Notes: generated by a model not told the origin, from the sequence alone. Positions 35,584 through 49,763 are shown, numbered from the stretch's first letter. The stretch is DNA of 64,000 nt from Billgrantia pellis (GCF_008297955.1 NZ_VTPY01000005.1:372001-436000); one strand, 5' to 3'. Numbers and translations are program-made.

Positions 35584-36405
35584 ATGATTCGGGCGAGGCC
35601 GGAGCAGCAGGTGCCGCTCGACGATCGCGGCCTTGCCTATGGCGATGGTTTGTTCGAGACCGTGCTCGTACGCGACGGTGCAGCGCTGCTTTGGGACGAG
35701 CACTTGGCGCGACTTTCCCGTGGAAGCCGGGTGCTGGGCATCCCTTTGCCGCCGGCGAATGAACTTGAACGCCTGCCGCTCCAGGCCGGACCGGGGCTGC
35801 ATGTGCTCAAGTTCATCCTCACTCGCGGCAGCGGCGGGCGCGGCTACCTGCCTTCTTCGGCACCGACACCACGCCTGGTGTGGCAGTTAGCCCCGTTCAC
35901 CCCTCAGCCGCAGCGCTGGCAGGCAGGCGTGCGGGCTCGCCATTGTCGGCTGCGCCTGTCGATTCAGCCCGTCCTGGCGGGGATCAAGCATCTCAATCGG
36001 CTGGAGAACGTCCTGGCGCGTCGCGAGTGGAGCGACCCCGACGTGGCGGAGGGGGTGCTCTGTGATAGCGGGGGTCGGTTGATCGAGGCGACGTGCATGA
36101 ACCTGTTCTGGCAACGCGGAGGGCGGCTGGAGACGCCTCGGCTGGAGGGCTGTGGGGTGGCGGGTACGCTGCGCGAGGCACTACTGGAACGCTTGGCGCT
36201 GACCGAAGTCGACGTCGGCCCCGAGGCGCTGATCGAAGCCGAGGCTGTTTGGCTTGGCAACTCGATCCAGGGCCTCTGGCCGCTCGCGCAGCTCGACGAT
36301 GCCGACGGCACCCCATGCAGGCGCTGGGTGATAGGCGACATGCATCGCGCTCTTCAGGTCGAGGCGCATGCTTTGCTCGACTACCCGGTGAGCTTCGAGG
36401 TTTGA
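35584..36405 (+). CDS. pabC: Aminodeoxychorismate lyase
   Basis: PLP enzyme that releases p-aminobenzoate for folate synthesis. The 273-residue fold-type IV aminotransferase has DRGLAYGDGLFET at the N-terminus, the Lys in AGIKHLNRLENVLAR that binds PLP, and EATCMNLFW. The start is unclear: TTG, GTG and ATG stand in adjacent codons at 35578, 35581 and 35584, none with a strong ribosome binding site; ATG was chosen. It follows fabF by 12 bases, the E. coli order. Confidence 0.92.
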   Translation: MIRARPEQQVPLDDRGLAYGDGLFETVLVRDGAALLWDEHLARLSRGSRVLGIPLPPANELERLPLQAGPGLHVLKFILTRGSGGRGYLPSSAPTPRLVWQLAPFTPQPQRWQAGVRARHCRLRLSIQPVLAGIKHLNRLENVLARREWSDPDVAEGVLCDSGGRLIEATCMNLFWQRGGRLETPRLEGCGVAGTLREALLERLALTEVDVGPEALIEAEAVWLGNSIQGLWPLAQLDDADGTPCRRWVIGDMHRALQVEAHALLDYPVSFEV

Positions 36406-36433
36406 ACGCAAGAGAGCCGAGCGAGGAAGACGC

Positions 36434-39113
<2,680 letters not shown>

Positions 39114-39136
39114 CGCGGGGCAAGGGAGGAACTCAC

Positions 39137-39472
39137 ATGGCGCCACAGAAAGCTTTGTCGCTGGCAATCCAGGACGAGCAAACGCTGCTTTCCGCCTACA
39201 TGCCGCTTCTGGAGCGGGGCGGCATCTTCGTGCCTACCCGCGAGCGCTACGAACTGGGCCAGGAAGTCTATCTATTGTTGACCCTACCCGGCGAAAGCGA
39301 GCGCATGCCGGTGACCGGCCAGGTGGTCTGGGTCTCGCCCGACGGCGTGGCCGGGCGGCGCGTGCCGGGTATCGGAATTCATTTCAGTCCCGAGGACCAG
39401 GTCGTGCGCGATCGCATCGAGACCCTGCTGGCCGGTCAGTTGGACAAGGGGACACCGACCTATACCCTTTGA
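39137..39472 (+). CDS. pilZ: PilZ domain protein
   Basis: A 111-residue PilZ protein of the type IV pilus-linked kind that follows holB in Pseudomonas. It has RGGIFVPT near residue 30 and a GIGIHF-type segment, but lacks the RxxxR and (D/N)xSxxG pair needed to bind cyclic di-GMP, as in true PilZ. GGGAGG precedes the ATG. It probably works through the pilus ATPase PilB and FimX rather than by sensing the nucleotide. Confidence 0.9.
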   Translation: MAPQKALSLAIQDEQTLLSAYMPLLERGGIFVPTRERYELGQEVYLLLTLPGESERMPVTGQVVWVSPDGVAGRRVPGIGIHFSPEDQVVRDRIETLLAGQLDKGTPTYTL

Positions 39473-39522
39473 GCCACTGCTCGGTATCCTTTCCTTACCA
39501 TTCAACGACGAGTCCGATCCGC

Positions 39523-40368
39523 ATGTTTGTCGACTCCCATTGTCATCTCGATCGCCTCGATCCGGTCACGCACGGCGGCAGCCTCGACGCTGCGTTGGAT
39601 GCCGCTCGCGCTCGTGACGTGCGCCAGTTCCTCGCCGTTGCCGTCACTCTCGAGGACGTGCCGGCCCTGATCGAGCTGAGCCGTGAACACGCCGACGTAG
39701 CCATCTCCGCCGGCATCCATCCCATGCAGACGCTGGATCACGAACCCGATATCGAGACGATCAAGCAAGTGGCGGAGCACTCTGGTGCGGTGGCCATCGG
39801 CGAGTGCGGCCTCGACTATCATTATCTGGACAAGACGCCCGGGCGCGTCCCGTCGCGCGACGTGCAGTGCGAGCGTTTTCGTCGGCAGCTGATTGCCGCC
39901 ACCGAACTTGAGCTGCCGGTGATCGTGCATACCCGCGAGGCACGAGAGGACACCCTGGAACTGATCCGCGAACACAGCGACCCGGCGATCGGCGGGGTCC
40001 TGCATTGTTTCACCGAAGATCTCGACATGGCGCGCGAAGCGGTTCGGCACGGTTTTTCTATTTCGCTGTCGGGCATCGTCACCTTTCGCAATGCCGAGGC
40101 GCTGCGTGACGTGGCCCGCCGCGTTCCGCTCGATCGCCTGTTGATCGAGACCGACAGCCCCTACCTGGCACCCGTGCCGCATCGTGGCAAACCCAATGAG
40201 CCGGCTTGGGTCGTTGAAGTGGCTGAGTGCATCGCCGCTGTACGTGGCATCAGCGTCGACGAAGTCGCCATGCAGACCACGGCCAATTTCTATCGCCTGT
40301 TTCGCGCCGCGGCCCCCGAACCCTCCGCGGATATCCGCGAAGCCCTCGCCAGGGCCGGCCTGGTCTAG
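39523..40368 (+). CDS. TatD-family metal-dependent hydrolase
   Basis: Metal-dependent DNase-like hydrolase, 281 residues. Motifs: DSHCHLD at the N-terminus, GECGLDYHY, HTREA, LHCFTE and ETDSPYLAP, all metal ligands. It is the YcfH subtype by position after holB and pilZ. The ATG at 39523 gives the family start MFVDSHCHLD; the long upstream frame crosses pilZ and is not coding. No strong ribosome binding site is visible. Confidence 0.94.
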   Translation: MFVDSHCHLDRLDPVTHGGSLDAALDAARARDVRQFLAVAVTLEDVPALIELSREHADVAISAGIHPMQTLDHEPDIETIKQVAEHSGAVAIGECGLDYHYLDKTPGRVPSRDVQCERFRRQLIAATELELPVIVHTREAREDTLELIREHSDPAIGGVLHCFTEDLDMAREAVRHGFSISLSGIVTFRNAEALRDVARRVPLDRLLIETDSPYLAPVPHRGKPNEPAWVVEVAECIAAVRGISVDEVAMQTTANFYRLFRAAAPEPSADIREALARAGLV

Positions 40369-40402
40369 CCTGTAAGACAAAGGACTTCCTGCGGAGACCA
40401 GC

Positions 40403-40957
40403 ATGAACCTGGAGCCCCTGCTCAAGCATGTCGACCCCGATGCTGCCATTCCCCCGCTGGATCGTTGGAATCCGGCACGTGCCGGGGAGATGGATCTGGA
40501 AATTACCCTTGACGGCCGCTGGTTTCACGAAGGGCGGGAGATGACGCGTCCCCGCCTGGTCCGGTTGCTGTCGACGCTGCTGCGGCGTGAAGAGGATGGC
40601 GGCTACTATCTGGTGACACCGGCCGAGAAGCAACGTATTCGTGTCGTCGACCGGCCCTTCGTCGGCGTCGACGCCGAGCAGGACGAGGCAGGGGACTGGT
40701 GGCTGATCACCAATGTCGGCGATCGCGTGCGGCTCGACGAGGCGCATCGCTTTCAGCTCAGCGCCATGCCCGACGGGGACGAGATCCCTGAGGTGCCGAT
40801 CCGCTTCGGTCTGTCGGCGCGGTTGGGGCGCAACGTCTACTATCGCCTGGTGGAGTGCGCCGAGCAGCGTGACACCAGCAACGGTCTCGTCGAGCTTGGG
40901 CTTGTCAGTGTCGGTGTCTGGCAGCCCCTCGGGGTCTTGCCGGCCGAGACACCGTGA
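40403..40957 (+). CDS. DUF1285 protein
   Basis: A 184-residue protein of the DUF1285 family, function unknown. Family features are the central segment DGRWFHEGREMTRPRLVRLL and the later YYLVTPAEKQRI. It is predicted soluble. The gene ends in GTGA overlapping the helicase start, so the pair is co-translated, although no functional link is known to me. Confidence 0.88.
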   Translation: MNLEPLLKHVDPDAAIPPLDRWNPARAGEMDLEITLDGRWFHEGREMTRPRLVRLLSTLLRREEDGGYYLVTPAEKQRIRVVDRPFVGVDAEQDEAGDWWLITNVGDRVRLDEAHRFQLSAMPDGDEIPEVPIRFGLSARLGRNVYYRLVECAEQRDTSNGLVELGLVSVGVWQPLGVLPAETP

Positions 40958-43170
40958 AGTTGACCGACGAGCAACGCGCTGTGATCGAGCATGGCGACGG
41001 CCATGCTCGAGTCGCTGCGGTGGCAGGGGCCGGCAAGACCACCACGCTCGTCGCGCGGGTGATGCATCTGCTTGATCGTGGCGTGCCGGCCAGTCGGATC
41101 CTGGTGCTGATGTTCAATCGCTCCGCGCGCGAGGATTTTCAGCGCCGGCTGGTCGAGGGAGCATCCGCCGGGCAGCGTCTGCCTGACGTGCGCACCTTCC
41201 ATTCCCTGGGGCATCGCCTGACGATGAGCCTGACCCGCTGGGGAGCGCTGGCGCCGCGTCAGCTCATCGCCGCAGACTGGCAGGTGGAGCGCTTGTTGCG
41301 CCAGGCGACCGTGGAAGTTCTCGACGACGAGCGATGCGAGACGGCTCTCGAATCCGACACGCTGGAGGCGCTGGCACATTTCTGCGGTCTGGTGAAGGCC
41401 GAAATGCAACCGGCGGCGGCGCTCTATGAGCGGCTCGATTTCGGCGAGGAGACGTCACACTTCGCGGCGGCCTTCGAACGGCTCGAATCGCTGCTCGCCG
41501 AGCACGGCCTGATGACCTACTCCGATCTGCTCTACCGACCGCTCAGGGCGCTGGAAGCCGACCCCGCACTGGTGCAGCGGGTCCAGGGCTACCTCGACCA
41601 TGTCATCATCGACGAATATCAAGACATCAACCAGGCGCAGTTGCGCCTGCTGGCGCTGTTAGCGGGGCGGGATGCCGACGTGATGGCGGTGGGCGACGCC
41701 AACCAATGCATCTACGAATGGCGTGGCGCGCACCCCGATACCATGCATGCGCACTTTTCCGCCACCTTCGGCGATGCGACCGACTACCCGCTTTCCACGA
41801 CCTTCCGGCATGGCCACTCGCTGGCGCTGCTGGCCAACCATGCCATCGCTGCCAATCGTCGTCGCCCCGACCAGCTCTGCCTGGCCGCTCCCGGCAATCC
41901 TCCCACCGAGCTCAGCGTGGCGCAGGGCGGCGCGGCGCTGCTGGCCAGCCTCGAAGAGTGGCAGCGCAGAGGGCGACGCCTCGGCGAGGCCTGTCTGCTG
42001 GTGCGCAGTTGGGCGTTAACGGTTCCGGTGCAGTTACAGCTGCTGCAAGCCGGCATTCCGTTCCGGCTCTCGCGCGAGGATCGTTTCGTATTTCGTCTGC
42101 CGCTGGTACAAGCCCTGGCGGGGTATCTGCGCCTGGCCCGAGCTCCACAGGGGCTGCGCGACCCGGCCTTGCTGCTGCGCTTGTTCGAGCAGCCCACACC
42201 ATTCGTCGCCCGCGAGCGCCTGGTGGCATTGGCTCGACGGCTGGCCGATACCCAGCACTTTCCCGAGCGGCACGACCCCCTGCTGGCCGGCCTCAAGCCG
42301 ATGCAGCGCCGCAATCTCAAGCGACGCTGGGCGCTATTGTGCGAACTGCCACGACTCGGAGACTGGTCGCCGGCGAGACTGCTGGCGCATGTCGTCGATA
42401 GCCTGGATGCGGAAAAGGTACTCAAGCGTGCGGCGGCGAGACGGGAGAAGGGCGATGAGGATGTGCGGTTGCTCGACGTACTGGTTGAGCAGGCCGGCGA
42501 AGTGCATGATATCGATGCCTTCATCGAACTGCTGGAACGCCCCGTCGAGAATCACGCCGATGGCCTGACGATCACCACGGTGCATGGTGCCAAGGGGCTG
42601 GAATGGCCATTAGTGATCCTTGCCGGTGTCAACGAAGAGGACTTCCCTCACTACAGCCGTGACAATCCGCTGACACCCCATCGGCTCGAGGAGGAGCGGC
42701 GCCTCTTCTACGTGGCAGTGACACGGGCCAGGGAGCGCTTGCTGCTGTTGCACGGCGGCGGCGAGCATCGACCCAGCCGCTTCATCGCCGAAACGGCCTG
42801 GGAAGATTGCCGGGACATTGACGCACGGCTGAGGGATGTGGAGCCAGACATGCCTCCCCTGGCGGTCGAGGCGCCGGCATTGGTCTCGCGCTATCTTCAG
42901 GCCGTAGGCCATGATATCGCCATAGCGGCGCGTAGGGCGGCGATCGCCGAGACGCCCGCCGGATATGCGGCGGAGTACCAGCCGGGGCAGCGGCTGCGCC
43001 ATGCGGTATTCGGCGAGGGCGAGGTGGCGGTGGTGGAGGGCGACCCCGCGGATCCGGTGATCGAAGTGCGCTTTGTCCAAGCCGGGCGTCGTCGGCTGCT
43101 TGCCCGCCGAGCACCGATCGAGTTGCTGCCGGTGGTTAGCGTCAGTGAACATGCCGGAGGAGAACGGTGA
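40954..43170 (+). CDS. UvrD/Rep-family DNA helicase
   Basis: Superfamily 1 helicase of 738 residues. Walker A is AGAGKTTT near residue 25; motif II is IIDEYQDIN; the UvrD C-terminal domain holds VHGAKGLEW (motif V) and VAVTRARERLLL (motif VI). A small C-terminal module (RLRHAVFGEGEV) resembles the DNA-tracking tail of PcrA/UvrD. It is not one of the standard UvrD or Rep proteins by size, and its pathway is unknown. The start is a GTG overlapping DUF1285. Confidence 0.9.
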   Translation: MKLTDEQRAVIEHGDGHARVAAVAGAGKTTTLVARVMHLLDRGVPASRILVLMFNRSAREDFQRRLVEGASAGQRLPDVRTFHSLGHRLTMSLTRWGALAPRQLIAADWQVERLLRQATVEVLDDERCETALESDTLEALAHFCGLVKAEMQPAAALYERLDFGEETSHFAAAFERLESLLAEHGLMTYSDLLYRPLRALEADPALVQRVQGYLDHVIIDEYQDINQAQLRLLALLAGRDADVMAVGDANQCIYEWRGAHPDTMHAHFSATFGDATDYPLSTTFRHGHSLALLANHAIAANRRRPDQLCLAAPGNPPTELSVAQGGAALLASLEEWQRRGRRLGEACLLVRSWALTVPVQLQLLQAGIPFRLSREDRFVFRLPLVQALAGYLRLARAPQGLRDPALLLRLFEQPTPFVARERLVALARRLADTQHFPERHDPLLAGLKPMQRRNLKRRWALLCELPRLGDWSPARLLAHVVDSLDAEKVLKRAAARREKGDEDVRLLDVLVEQAGEVHDIDAFIELLERPVENHADGLTITTVHGAKGLEWPLVILAGVNEEDFPHYSRDNPLTPHRLEEERRLFYVAVTRARERLLLLHGGGEHRPSRFIAETAWEDCRDIDARLRDVEPDMPPLAVEAPALVSRYLQAVGHDIAIAARRAAIAETPAGYAAEYQPGQRLRHAVFGEGEVAVVEGDPADPVIEVRFVQAGRRRLLARRAPIELLPVVSVSEHAGGER

Positions 43171-43991
43171 TGAAGCGAGTGCTGATCACGGCCGAAGAGG
43201 TGTCGGCCGAGTTACGGGAAGGGCGCCCTCTTCGCGTGTTGGATTGTCGTGCGCGGCTGGGTGAGCCTGAAGCCGGAGAGCGATTGTGGCAGGCAGGTCA
43301 CGTGCCCGGCAGTCTCCATTTCGATCTCGACCGCGACTTGGCGGCTTCGCCGGGCGAAGGTGGGCGACACCCGCTGCCGTCTACCGATGCCTTCACTGCA
43401 TCGCTGCAGCGGCTGGGGATCTCTCCGAAGCTGCCCGTTGTGGTTCTGGATGACATGGGCGGTCAGTTGGCAGCGGCACGGGCCTGGTGGATGCTTGCCT
43501 GCTGGGCAGGTCATCCCAATGTCCGGGTACTGGATGGTGGCCTGCAGGCCTGGCAGGAAGTGGGGGGTGAGCTGCCGCTGGGGCGCGAGCCTTTACCCGA
43601 GCCCAGCCGATGGCAGCCGCATTATGATGCGAGTGCCCTGGTCAGCGCCGACGAACTCTTCTCGGGGCGAGCGTTGAAGGTCGATGCTCGCGGCGAGGAA
43701 CGCTTTCGTGGCGAGGTCGAGCCCATCGATCCGGTGGCAGGCCACATCCCCGGTGCCACGTGTCGGCCGAGTGGCGCCAACCTGACCGACACGGGACGCT
43801 TCAAGCCACCGGAGAGACTCGACGACGAACTGCCACGTGCCGAAGCCATCGTGGCCTACTGTGGCTCGGGCGTGACCGCCTGCCACAATATTCTCGCCTA
43901 TGCCGTTGCCGGGCGCTCCCTGCCGAGGCTCTATCCGGGCTCCTGGAGCGAGTGGATTCGCGATCCGTCGCGTCCCGTGGCTCAAGGGTGA
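43170..43991 (+). CDS. sseA: 3-mercaptopyruvate sulfurtransferase
   Basis: Two-domain rhodanese of 273 residues. The second domain has the active loop CGSGVTA, the form typical of mercaptopyruvate rather than thiosulfate sulfurtransferases; the first domain has no Cys at the matching place (LDDMGGQLAAAR) and is structural. GGAGGAGA precedes the ATG, which forms TGATG with the helicase stop. The 90 bases after it hold nothing recognisable. Confidence 0.9.
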   Translation: MKRVLITAEEVSAELREGRPLRVLDCRARLGEPEAGERLWQAGHVPGSLHFDLDRDLAASPGEGGRHPLPSTDAFTASLQRLGISPKLPVVVLDDMGGQLAAARAWWMLACWAGHPNVRVLDGGLQAWQEVGGELPLGREPLPEPSRWQPHYDASALVSADELFSGRALKVDARGEERFRGEVEPIDPVAGHIPGATCRPSGANLTDTGRFKPPERLDDELPRAEAIVAYCGSGVTACHNILAYAVAGRSLPRLYPGSWSEWIRDPSRPVAQG

Positions 43992-44053
43992 CGAAATGGT
44001 GACAATGCATGTGTTCCGTGCCGACTATCGCTAAGCTCAGGGAGGAAGCGTAG

Positions 44054-45064
<1,011 letters not shown>

Positions 45065-45076
45065 GTACCGGCAGGC

Positions 45077-45102
45077 GCCGGCCCGGAAAGTGAGGGGCCG
45101 GC
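45077..45102. terminator. Hairpin between convergent genes
   Basis: GCCGGCCC and GGGCCGGC form an eight-pair stem with a 10-base loop between the ends of the WlbA-like gene and ETF-QO. No T-run is seen on either side. Confidence 0.45.
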
Positions 45103-45112
45103 CGCATCGCGA

Positions 45113-46783
45113 TCACATGTTGGGGTAGTTGGGCCCGCCGCCACCCTCCGGCGCCACCCAGTTGATGTTCTGGGCCGGGTCCTTGATATCGCATGTCTTG
45201 CAATGTACGCAGTTCTGGAAGTTGATCTGGAAGCGCGGCTTGCCGTCGTCATCCTCGACCACCTCGTAGACCCCGGCGGGACAATAACGCTGCGCCGGTT
45301 CGGCGTACTTGGGCAGGTTCTCACGAATCGGCAGCTCAGGGTCATCCAGCCGCAGGTGGCAGGGCTGGTCTTCTTCGTGATTGGTATTCGACAGGAACAC
45401 CGAGGAGAGCTTGTCGAAGGAGAGCTTACCGTCGGGCTTGGGATAGTCGATCTTCTCGAACTGGCTGATTGGCTTGAGCGCCGCGTGATCCGGCGTGGTG
45501 TCGTGAACGTTGGGCAGCTTGCCGCCCAGTAACTGATTGACGAAGTTGTAGGCACCGCCGCCCACGGTACCGTACTTGTGAATCGCCGGGCCGAAGCTGG
45601 CGGACTCCTTGAGCTCGGCATAGGCCCAGCTCGCCTCCCATTTCTCGGTGAAGGCGGTCAGTTCCCGGCCCCCCTCGTCGCCGCCGGCAAGGGCCTCGAA
45701 TACCGTCTCGGCGGCTAGCAGGCCAGATTTCATTGCCGTATGCAGCCCCTTGATCTTGGCGAAGTTCAGCGTGCCGGCATCGCAACCGATTAGCAAGCCA
45801 CCGGGAAAAGTTATCTTCGGCAAACAGTTGAGACCGCCCTTGGTGATGGCGCGGGCACCATAAGCCACGCGCTTGCCGCCCGTCAGGTACTTGGCCAGCA
45901 CCGGATGATGCTTCATGCGCTGGAATTCGTCGAACGGCGACAGCCACGGGTTCTGGTAGGCGAGATCCACGATCAGGCCGACGACGACCTGCTGATTCTC
46001 GGCATGGTAGAGGAACCAACCACCATGGGTGTCCTTGGGTAACGGCCAGCCGGAACCGTGCAGCACCAGGCCTGGCTCATGCTGGTCGGCCGGAACGTCC
46101 CACAGCTCCTTGAGGCCGATTCCGTAATGTTGCGGATCCTTGCCCTCGTTGAGCTTGAACCGCTCGATCAGGCGCTTGCCCAGGTGACCGCGCGAGCCTT
46201 CGGCAAACAGCGTGTACTTGGCGCGCAGTTCCATCCCCGGCATGTAGCTATCCTTGGGCGTGCCGTCGGCGGCAACGCCCATATCGCCGATGAGAATGCC
46301 GCGCACGGTGCCATCTTCATCGTGCAGCACTTCCTGGGCGGCGAAGCCGGGGAAGACCTCGACGCCTAGTTCCTCGGCCTGCTCGGCTAGCCAGCGGCAC
46401 AGGTTGCCGGCGCTGGTCACGTAGCGCTTCATGTCGCCGCCGGTATTGTGCATGCTCTTGGGTACCAAAGCGTTAGGCAGTTTCTGCGCCTTCTCGGCAT
46501 CCTTGAGCAGATAGACCTCGTCGCGGATGGCAGGCGTGGTAAGCGGTGCGCCGCGCTCCTCCCAATCGGGAAAAAGTTCTTGCAGGGCGCGCGGCTCGAA
46601 GACCGCACCCGACAGGATATGAGCACCCACTTCGGAGCCTTTCTCCACCACACAGACCGATAGCTCCTGGCCGGCATCGTTGGCCTGTTGCATCAGGCGG
46701 CAGGCTGCTGACAGCCCCGAGGGACCGGCCCCGACGATCAATACGTCGAAATCCATCGAATCACGTTCCACTTGCTCAGACAT
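45113..46783 (-). CDS. Electron transfer flavoprotein-ubiquinone oxidoreductase
   Basis: Membrane-associated FAD and 4Fe-4S enzyme that passes electrons from ETF to ubiquinone. The 556 residues start with the FAD fold DVLIVGAGPSGLSAA and end with a ferredoxin-like segment with VHCKTCDIKDP; the cluster Cys set is CPAGVYE and the CKTC pair with a further Cys. The ATG at 46783 has GGGAGGAG upstream; the frame extends 15 codons further. It is divergent from etfBA, its electron donors. Confidence 0.96.
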   Translation of the reverse strand: MSEQVERDSMDFDVLIVGAGPSGLSAACRLMQQANDAGQELSVCVVEKGSEVGAHILSGAVFEPRALQELFPDWEERGAPLTTPAIRDEVYLLKDAEKAQKLPNALVPKSMHNTGGDMKRYVTSAGNLCRWLAEQAEELGVEVFPGFAAQEVLHDEDGTVRGILIGDMGVAADGTPKDSYMPGMELRAKYTLFAEGSRGHLGKRLIERFKLNEGKDPQHYGIGLKELWDVPADQHEPGLVLHGSGWPLPKDTHGGWFLYHAENQQVVVGLIVDLAYQNPWLSPFDEFQRMKHHPVLAKYLTGGKRVAYGARAITKGGLNCLPKITFPGGLLIGCDAGTLNFAKIKGLHTAMKSGLLAAETVFEALAGGDEGGRELTAFTEKWEASWAYAELKESASFGPAIHKYGTVGGGAYNFVNQLLGGKLPNVHDTTPDHAALKPISQFEKIDYPKPDGKLSFDKLSSVFLSNTNHEEDQPCHLRLDDPELPIRENLPKYAEPAQRYCPAGVYEVVEDDDGKPRFQINFQNCVHCKTCDIKDPAQNINWVAPEGGGGPNYPNM

Positions 46784-47183
46784 CCGCTCGCTCCTCCCAC
46801 GATTCCGGCGCTGGGGTGATGCCACCAACGTCGAAAGTAATTTAAACGGTCGTTTGCTTCTCGATATTCTCCATGATAGGCATAATAAACGACTCAGGAT
46901 ACCCCTACGATGGCAATGTAAGACGAGTCTGCCGGTGGCGAGGGGATTGTTGCCGGCGGCTGGCTTATGGCAAATTGACAGGGTTTTTTTGGCTGGCGCC
47001 TATCAAACGCTTGCATGAATGCATAGACGACATGCCGGATGGTTCCAAGGACGCGTTGACTTCGCATGCGCAGTGCGATGCCCGCTGGCGCAGCGGTTGT
47101 GTGCGATACGTGCCTCTTGAACGGAAGCGGAAGTCAACGAGTCCCTAACCCAAGGTTCATCGATCGAACCAAGCGAGGACACC
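46784..47183. promoter_or_regulatory. Divergent promoter region, ETF-QO and etfBA
   Basis: These 400 bases hold no supported gene. AAACG-GT-CGTTT at 46844-46855 is a perfect palindrome close to the ETF-QO start and fits the known PsrA operator form (G/C)AAAC-N2-4-GTTTG. A perfect -35 TTGACA lies at 46975-46980, pointing towards etfB, with TATCAA 20 bases further on, overlapping a second, imperfect CAAACGCTTG. The region is AT-richer than its surroundings. Confidence 0.5.
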
Positions 47184-47933
47184 ATGAAAGTACTCGTCGC
47201 GGTCAAACGCGTCATCGACTACAACGTCAAGATCCGGGTCAAGGCGGATCACTCCGACGTCGATCTCACCAACGTCAAGATGGCCATGAACCCCTTCTGC
47301 GAGATCGCCGTGGAAGAGGCGGTACGGCTGAAGGAAAAAGGCGTGGCCACCGAGGTGGTCGCCGTGACCGTCGGCCCCAAGGCCGCCCAGGAGCAGCTGC
47401 GCACCGCGCTGGCGCTGGGCGCCGACCGCGCCGTGCACATCGAGACCGACGCGCGCGTCGAGTCGCTGGCCGCGGCCAAGCTGCTGGCCAAGGTGGTGGA
47501 GGCCGAGCAGCCGGGGCTGGTGATCCTCGGCAAGCAGGCCATCGACACCGACAACAACCAGACCGGCCAGATGCTCGCCGCCCTGGCCGGCCTGCCCCAG
47601 GGCACCTTCGCCTCCGAGGTCGTGGTGGAGAATGACAAGGTCCAGGTCACGCGCGAGATCGACGGCGGCCTGCAGACCGTCGAGCTGACCCTGCCGGCGG
47701 TGATCACCACCGACCTGCGCTTGAACGAGCCGCGCTACGCCAAGCTGCCCGACATCATGAAGGCCAAGAAGAAGCCGCTCGACGTCAAGTCGCCGGCCGA
47801 GCTGGGCGTCGAGGTGGAAAGCCGGCTCACGCTGCTCAAGGTCGAGTCGCCGGCCGAGCGCAAGGGCGGCATCAAGGTGGGCTCCGTCGACGAGCTCGTG
47901 GACAAACTCAAGAACGAAGCCAAGGTGCTTTGA
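47184..47933 (+). CDS. etfB: Electron transfer flavoprotein subunit beta
   Basis: Small subunit of ETF, which collects electrons from acyl-CoA and other dehydrogenases. The 249 residues begin [20 protein letters not shown] and include [18 protein letters not shown] and the recognition loop region [25 protein letters not shown] segment with the conserved Leu-Pro-Ile-Met. GAGGACACC precedes the ATG. It is followed by etfA after 14 bases. Confidence 0.97.
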   Translation: MKVLVAVKRVIDYNVKIRVKADHSDVDLTNVKMAMNPFCEIAVEEAVRLKEKGVATEVVAVTVGPKAAQEQLRTALALGADRAVHIETDARVESLAAAKLLAKVVEAEQPGLVILGKQAIDTDNNQTGQMLAALAGLPQGTFASEVVVENDKVQVTREIDGGLQTVELTLPAVITTDLRLNEPRYAKLPDIMKAKKKPLDVKSPAELGVEVESRLTLLKVESPAERKGGIKVGSVDELVDKLKNEAKVL

Positions 47934-47947
47934 GGGGAGCTGATCGG

Positions 47948-48874
47948 ATGAGCATTCTGGTACTTGCCGAACATCACGACGGCGTCCTGGCCGGCGTCAC
48001 CGCCCACGTCGTGGCCGCCGCCCAGGCCATCGGCGGCGACATCGACGTGCTGGTCGCCGGCGAGGACGTCGGCGCCGTGGCCGACGCGGCCGCCAGGCTC
48101 GACGGCGTGCGCCGCGTGCGCGTGGCCGACCACGCCGTCTACGCCCACCAATTGGCCGAACCGCTGGGCGCGCTGCTGGCCGAGCTCGCCGGCGACTACA
48201 CGCACGTGCTCGCCGCCGCCACCACCACCGGCAAGAACGTGCTGCCGCGGGTCGCCGCGCTGAAGGACGTCAGCCAGGTGTCCGAGATCGTCGAAGTGGT
48301 CGACGCCGACACCTTCAGGCGCCCGATCTACGCCGGCAACGCCATCGCCACGGTCAAGAGCGCCGACAGCCTCAAGGTCATCACCGTGCGCGGCACCGGC
48401 TTCGATGCGGTAGGTGAGAGCGGACATGCCGCCATCGAGAGCGTCGACACGGTCGTCGACAACAGCCAGTCCACCTTCCTCAAGCAGGAACTGGCCCAGA
48501 GCGACCGTCCCGAGCTCGCCGCCGCCAAGGTGGTGATCTCCGGCGGTCGCGGCATGGGCAGCGGCGAGAACTTCACGCTGCTCGAGGGCATCGCCGACAA
48601 GCTGGGCGCGGCCATCGGCGCCTCGCGGGCGGCGGTGGACGCCGGCTTCGTGCCCAACGACATGCAGGTGGGGCAGACCGGCAAGATCGTCGCGCCGGAG
48701 CTCTACATCGCGGTGGGCATTTCCGGAGCCATCCAGCACCTGGCCGGCATGAAGGACTCCAAGGTGATCGTGGCGATCAACAAGGACGAGGAGGCGCCGA
48801 TCTTCCAGGTGGCCGACTACGGCCTCGTCGGCGACCTGTTCGAGATCCTGCCGGAGCTGGAAAGCAAGCTGTAA
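47948..48874 (+). CDS. etfA: Electron transfer flavoprotein subunit alpha
   Basis: FAD-binding subunit of ETF, 308 residues. The C-terminal half carries [50 protein letters not shown] and [20 protein letters not shown] in part; these are the FAD-binding signature. The ATG at 47948 follows GGGGAG; an in-frame TTG at 47930 is less likely. Codon use in etfBA is strongly biased to G/C at third positions, fitting high expression. Confidence 0.97.
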   Translation: MSILVLAEHHDGVLAGVTAHVVAAAQAIGGDIDVLVAGEDVGAVADAAARLDGVRRVRVADHAVYAHQLAEPLGALLAELAGDYTHVLAAATTTGKNVLPRVAALKDVSQVSEIVEVVDADTFRRPIYAGNAIATVKSADSLKVITVRGTGFDAVGESGHAAIESVDTVVDNSQSTFLKQELAQSDRPELAAAKVVISGGRGMGSGENFTLLEGIADKLGAAIGASRAAVDAGFVPNDMQVGQTGKIVAPELYIAVGISGAIQHLAGMKDSKVIVAINKDEEAPIFQVADYGLVGDLFEILPELESKL

Positions 48875-48980
48875 GAAGATCGCGATCCTCCGAGGGCAGG
48901 CCCGACAGAGACTTCGTCGGCGACCGGCACGAAGGTCTGCTGACCTGGAAAGCGAGCGACACGTGCCCGACTGGCACGAA

Positions 48981-49010
48981 AAGCCGGCCTTTGGGCCGGC
49001 TTACCTTTTT
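48981..49010 (+). terminator. Terminator after etfA
   Basis: AAGCCGGCC-TTTG-GGCCGGCTT is a perfect nine-pair stem with a four-base loop, followed by ACC and six T. It lies about 100 bases after the etfA stop. Confidence 0.85.
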
Positions 49011-49151
49011 TGGCCTACCTCTGTTCATTAGCAATGGCTATATAAAAGCGACACATTCGCTATTAGCGTATAGCGCAACTTTTTGCCATGCTAGGTGGAC
49101 GCAGTCACGGGGATAACCCCTGAATTCCGTTGCTTTCATGGAGGAGCGAAT
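49011..49151 (+). promoter_or_regulatory. sodA upstream region
   Basis: AT-rich stretch with TATAAA at 49041-49046 as a possible -10 and a six-base inverted repeat, CGCTAT 49058-49063 with ATAGCG 49070-49075, just downstream, where a repressor could act. No Fur-box-like sequence is visible here. Confidence 0.35.

Positions 49152-49763
<612 letters not shown>

Noticed and set aside
33856..35802. A 648-codon minus-strand frame opposite acpP and fabF
   Set aside because: It covers two certain genes and their control region; it is stop-free only because of codon bias on the other strand.
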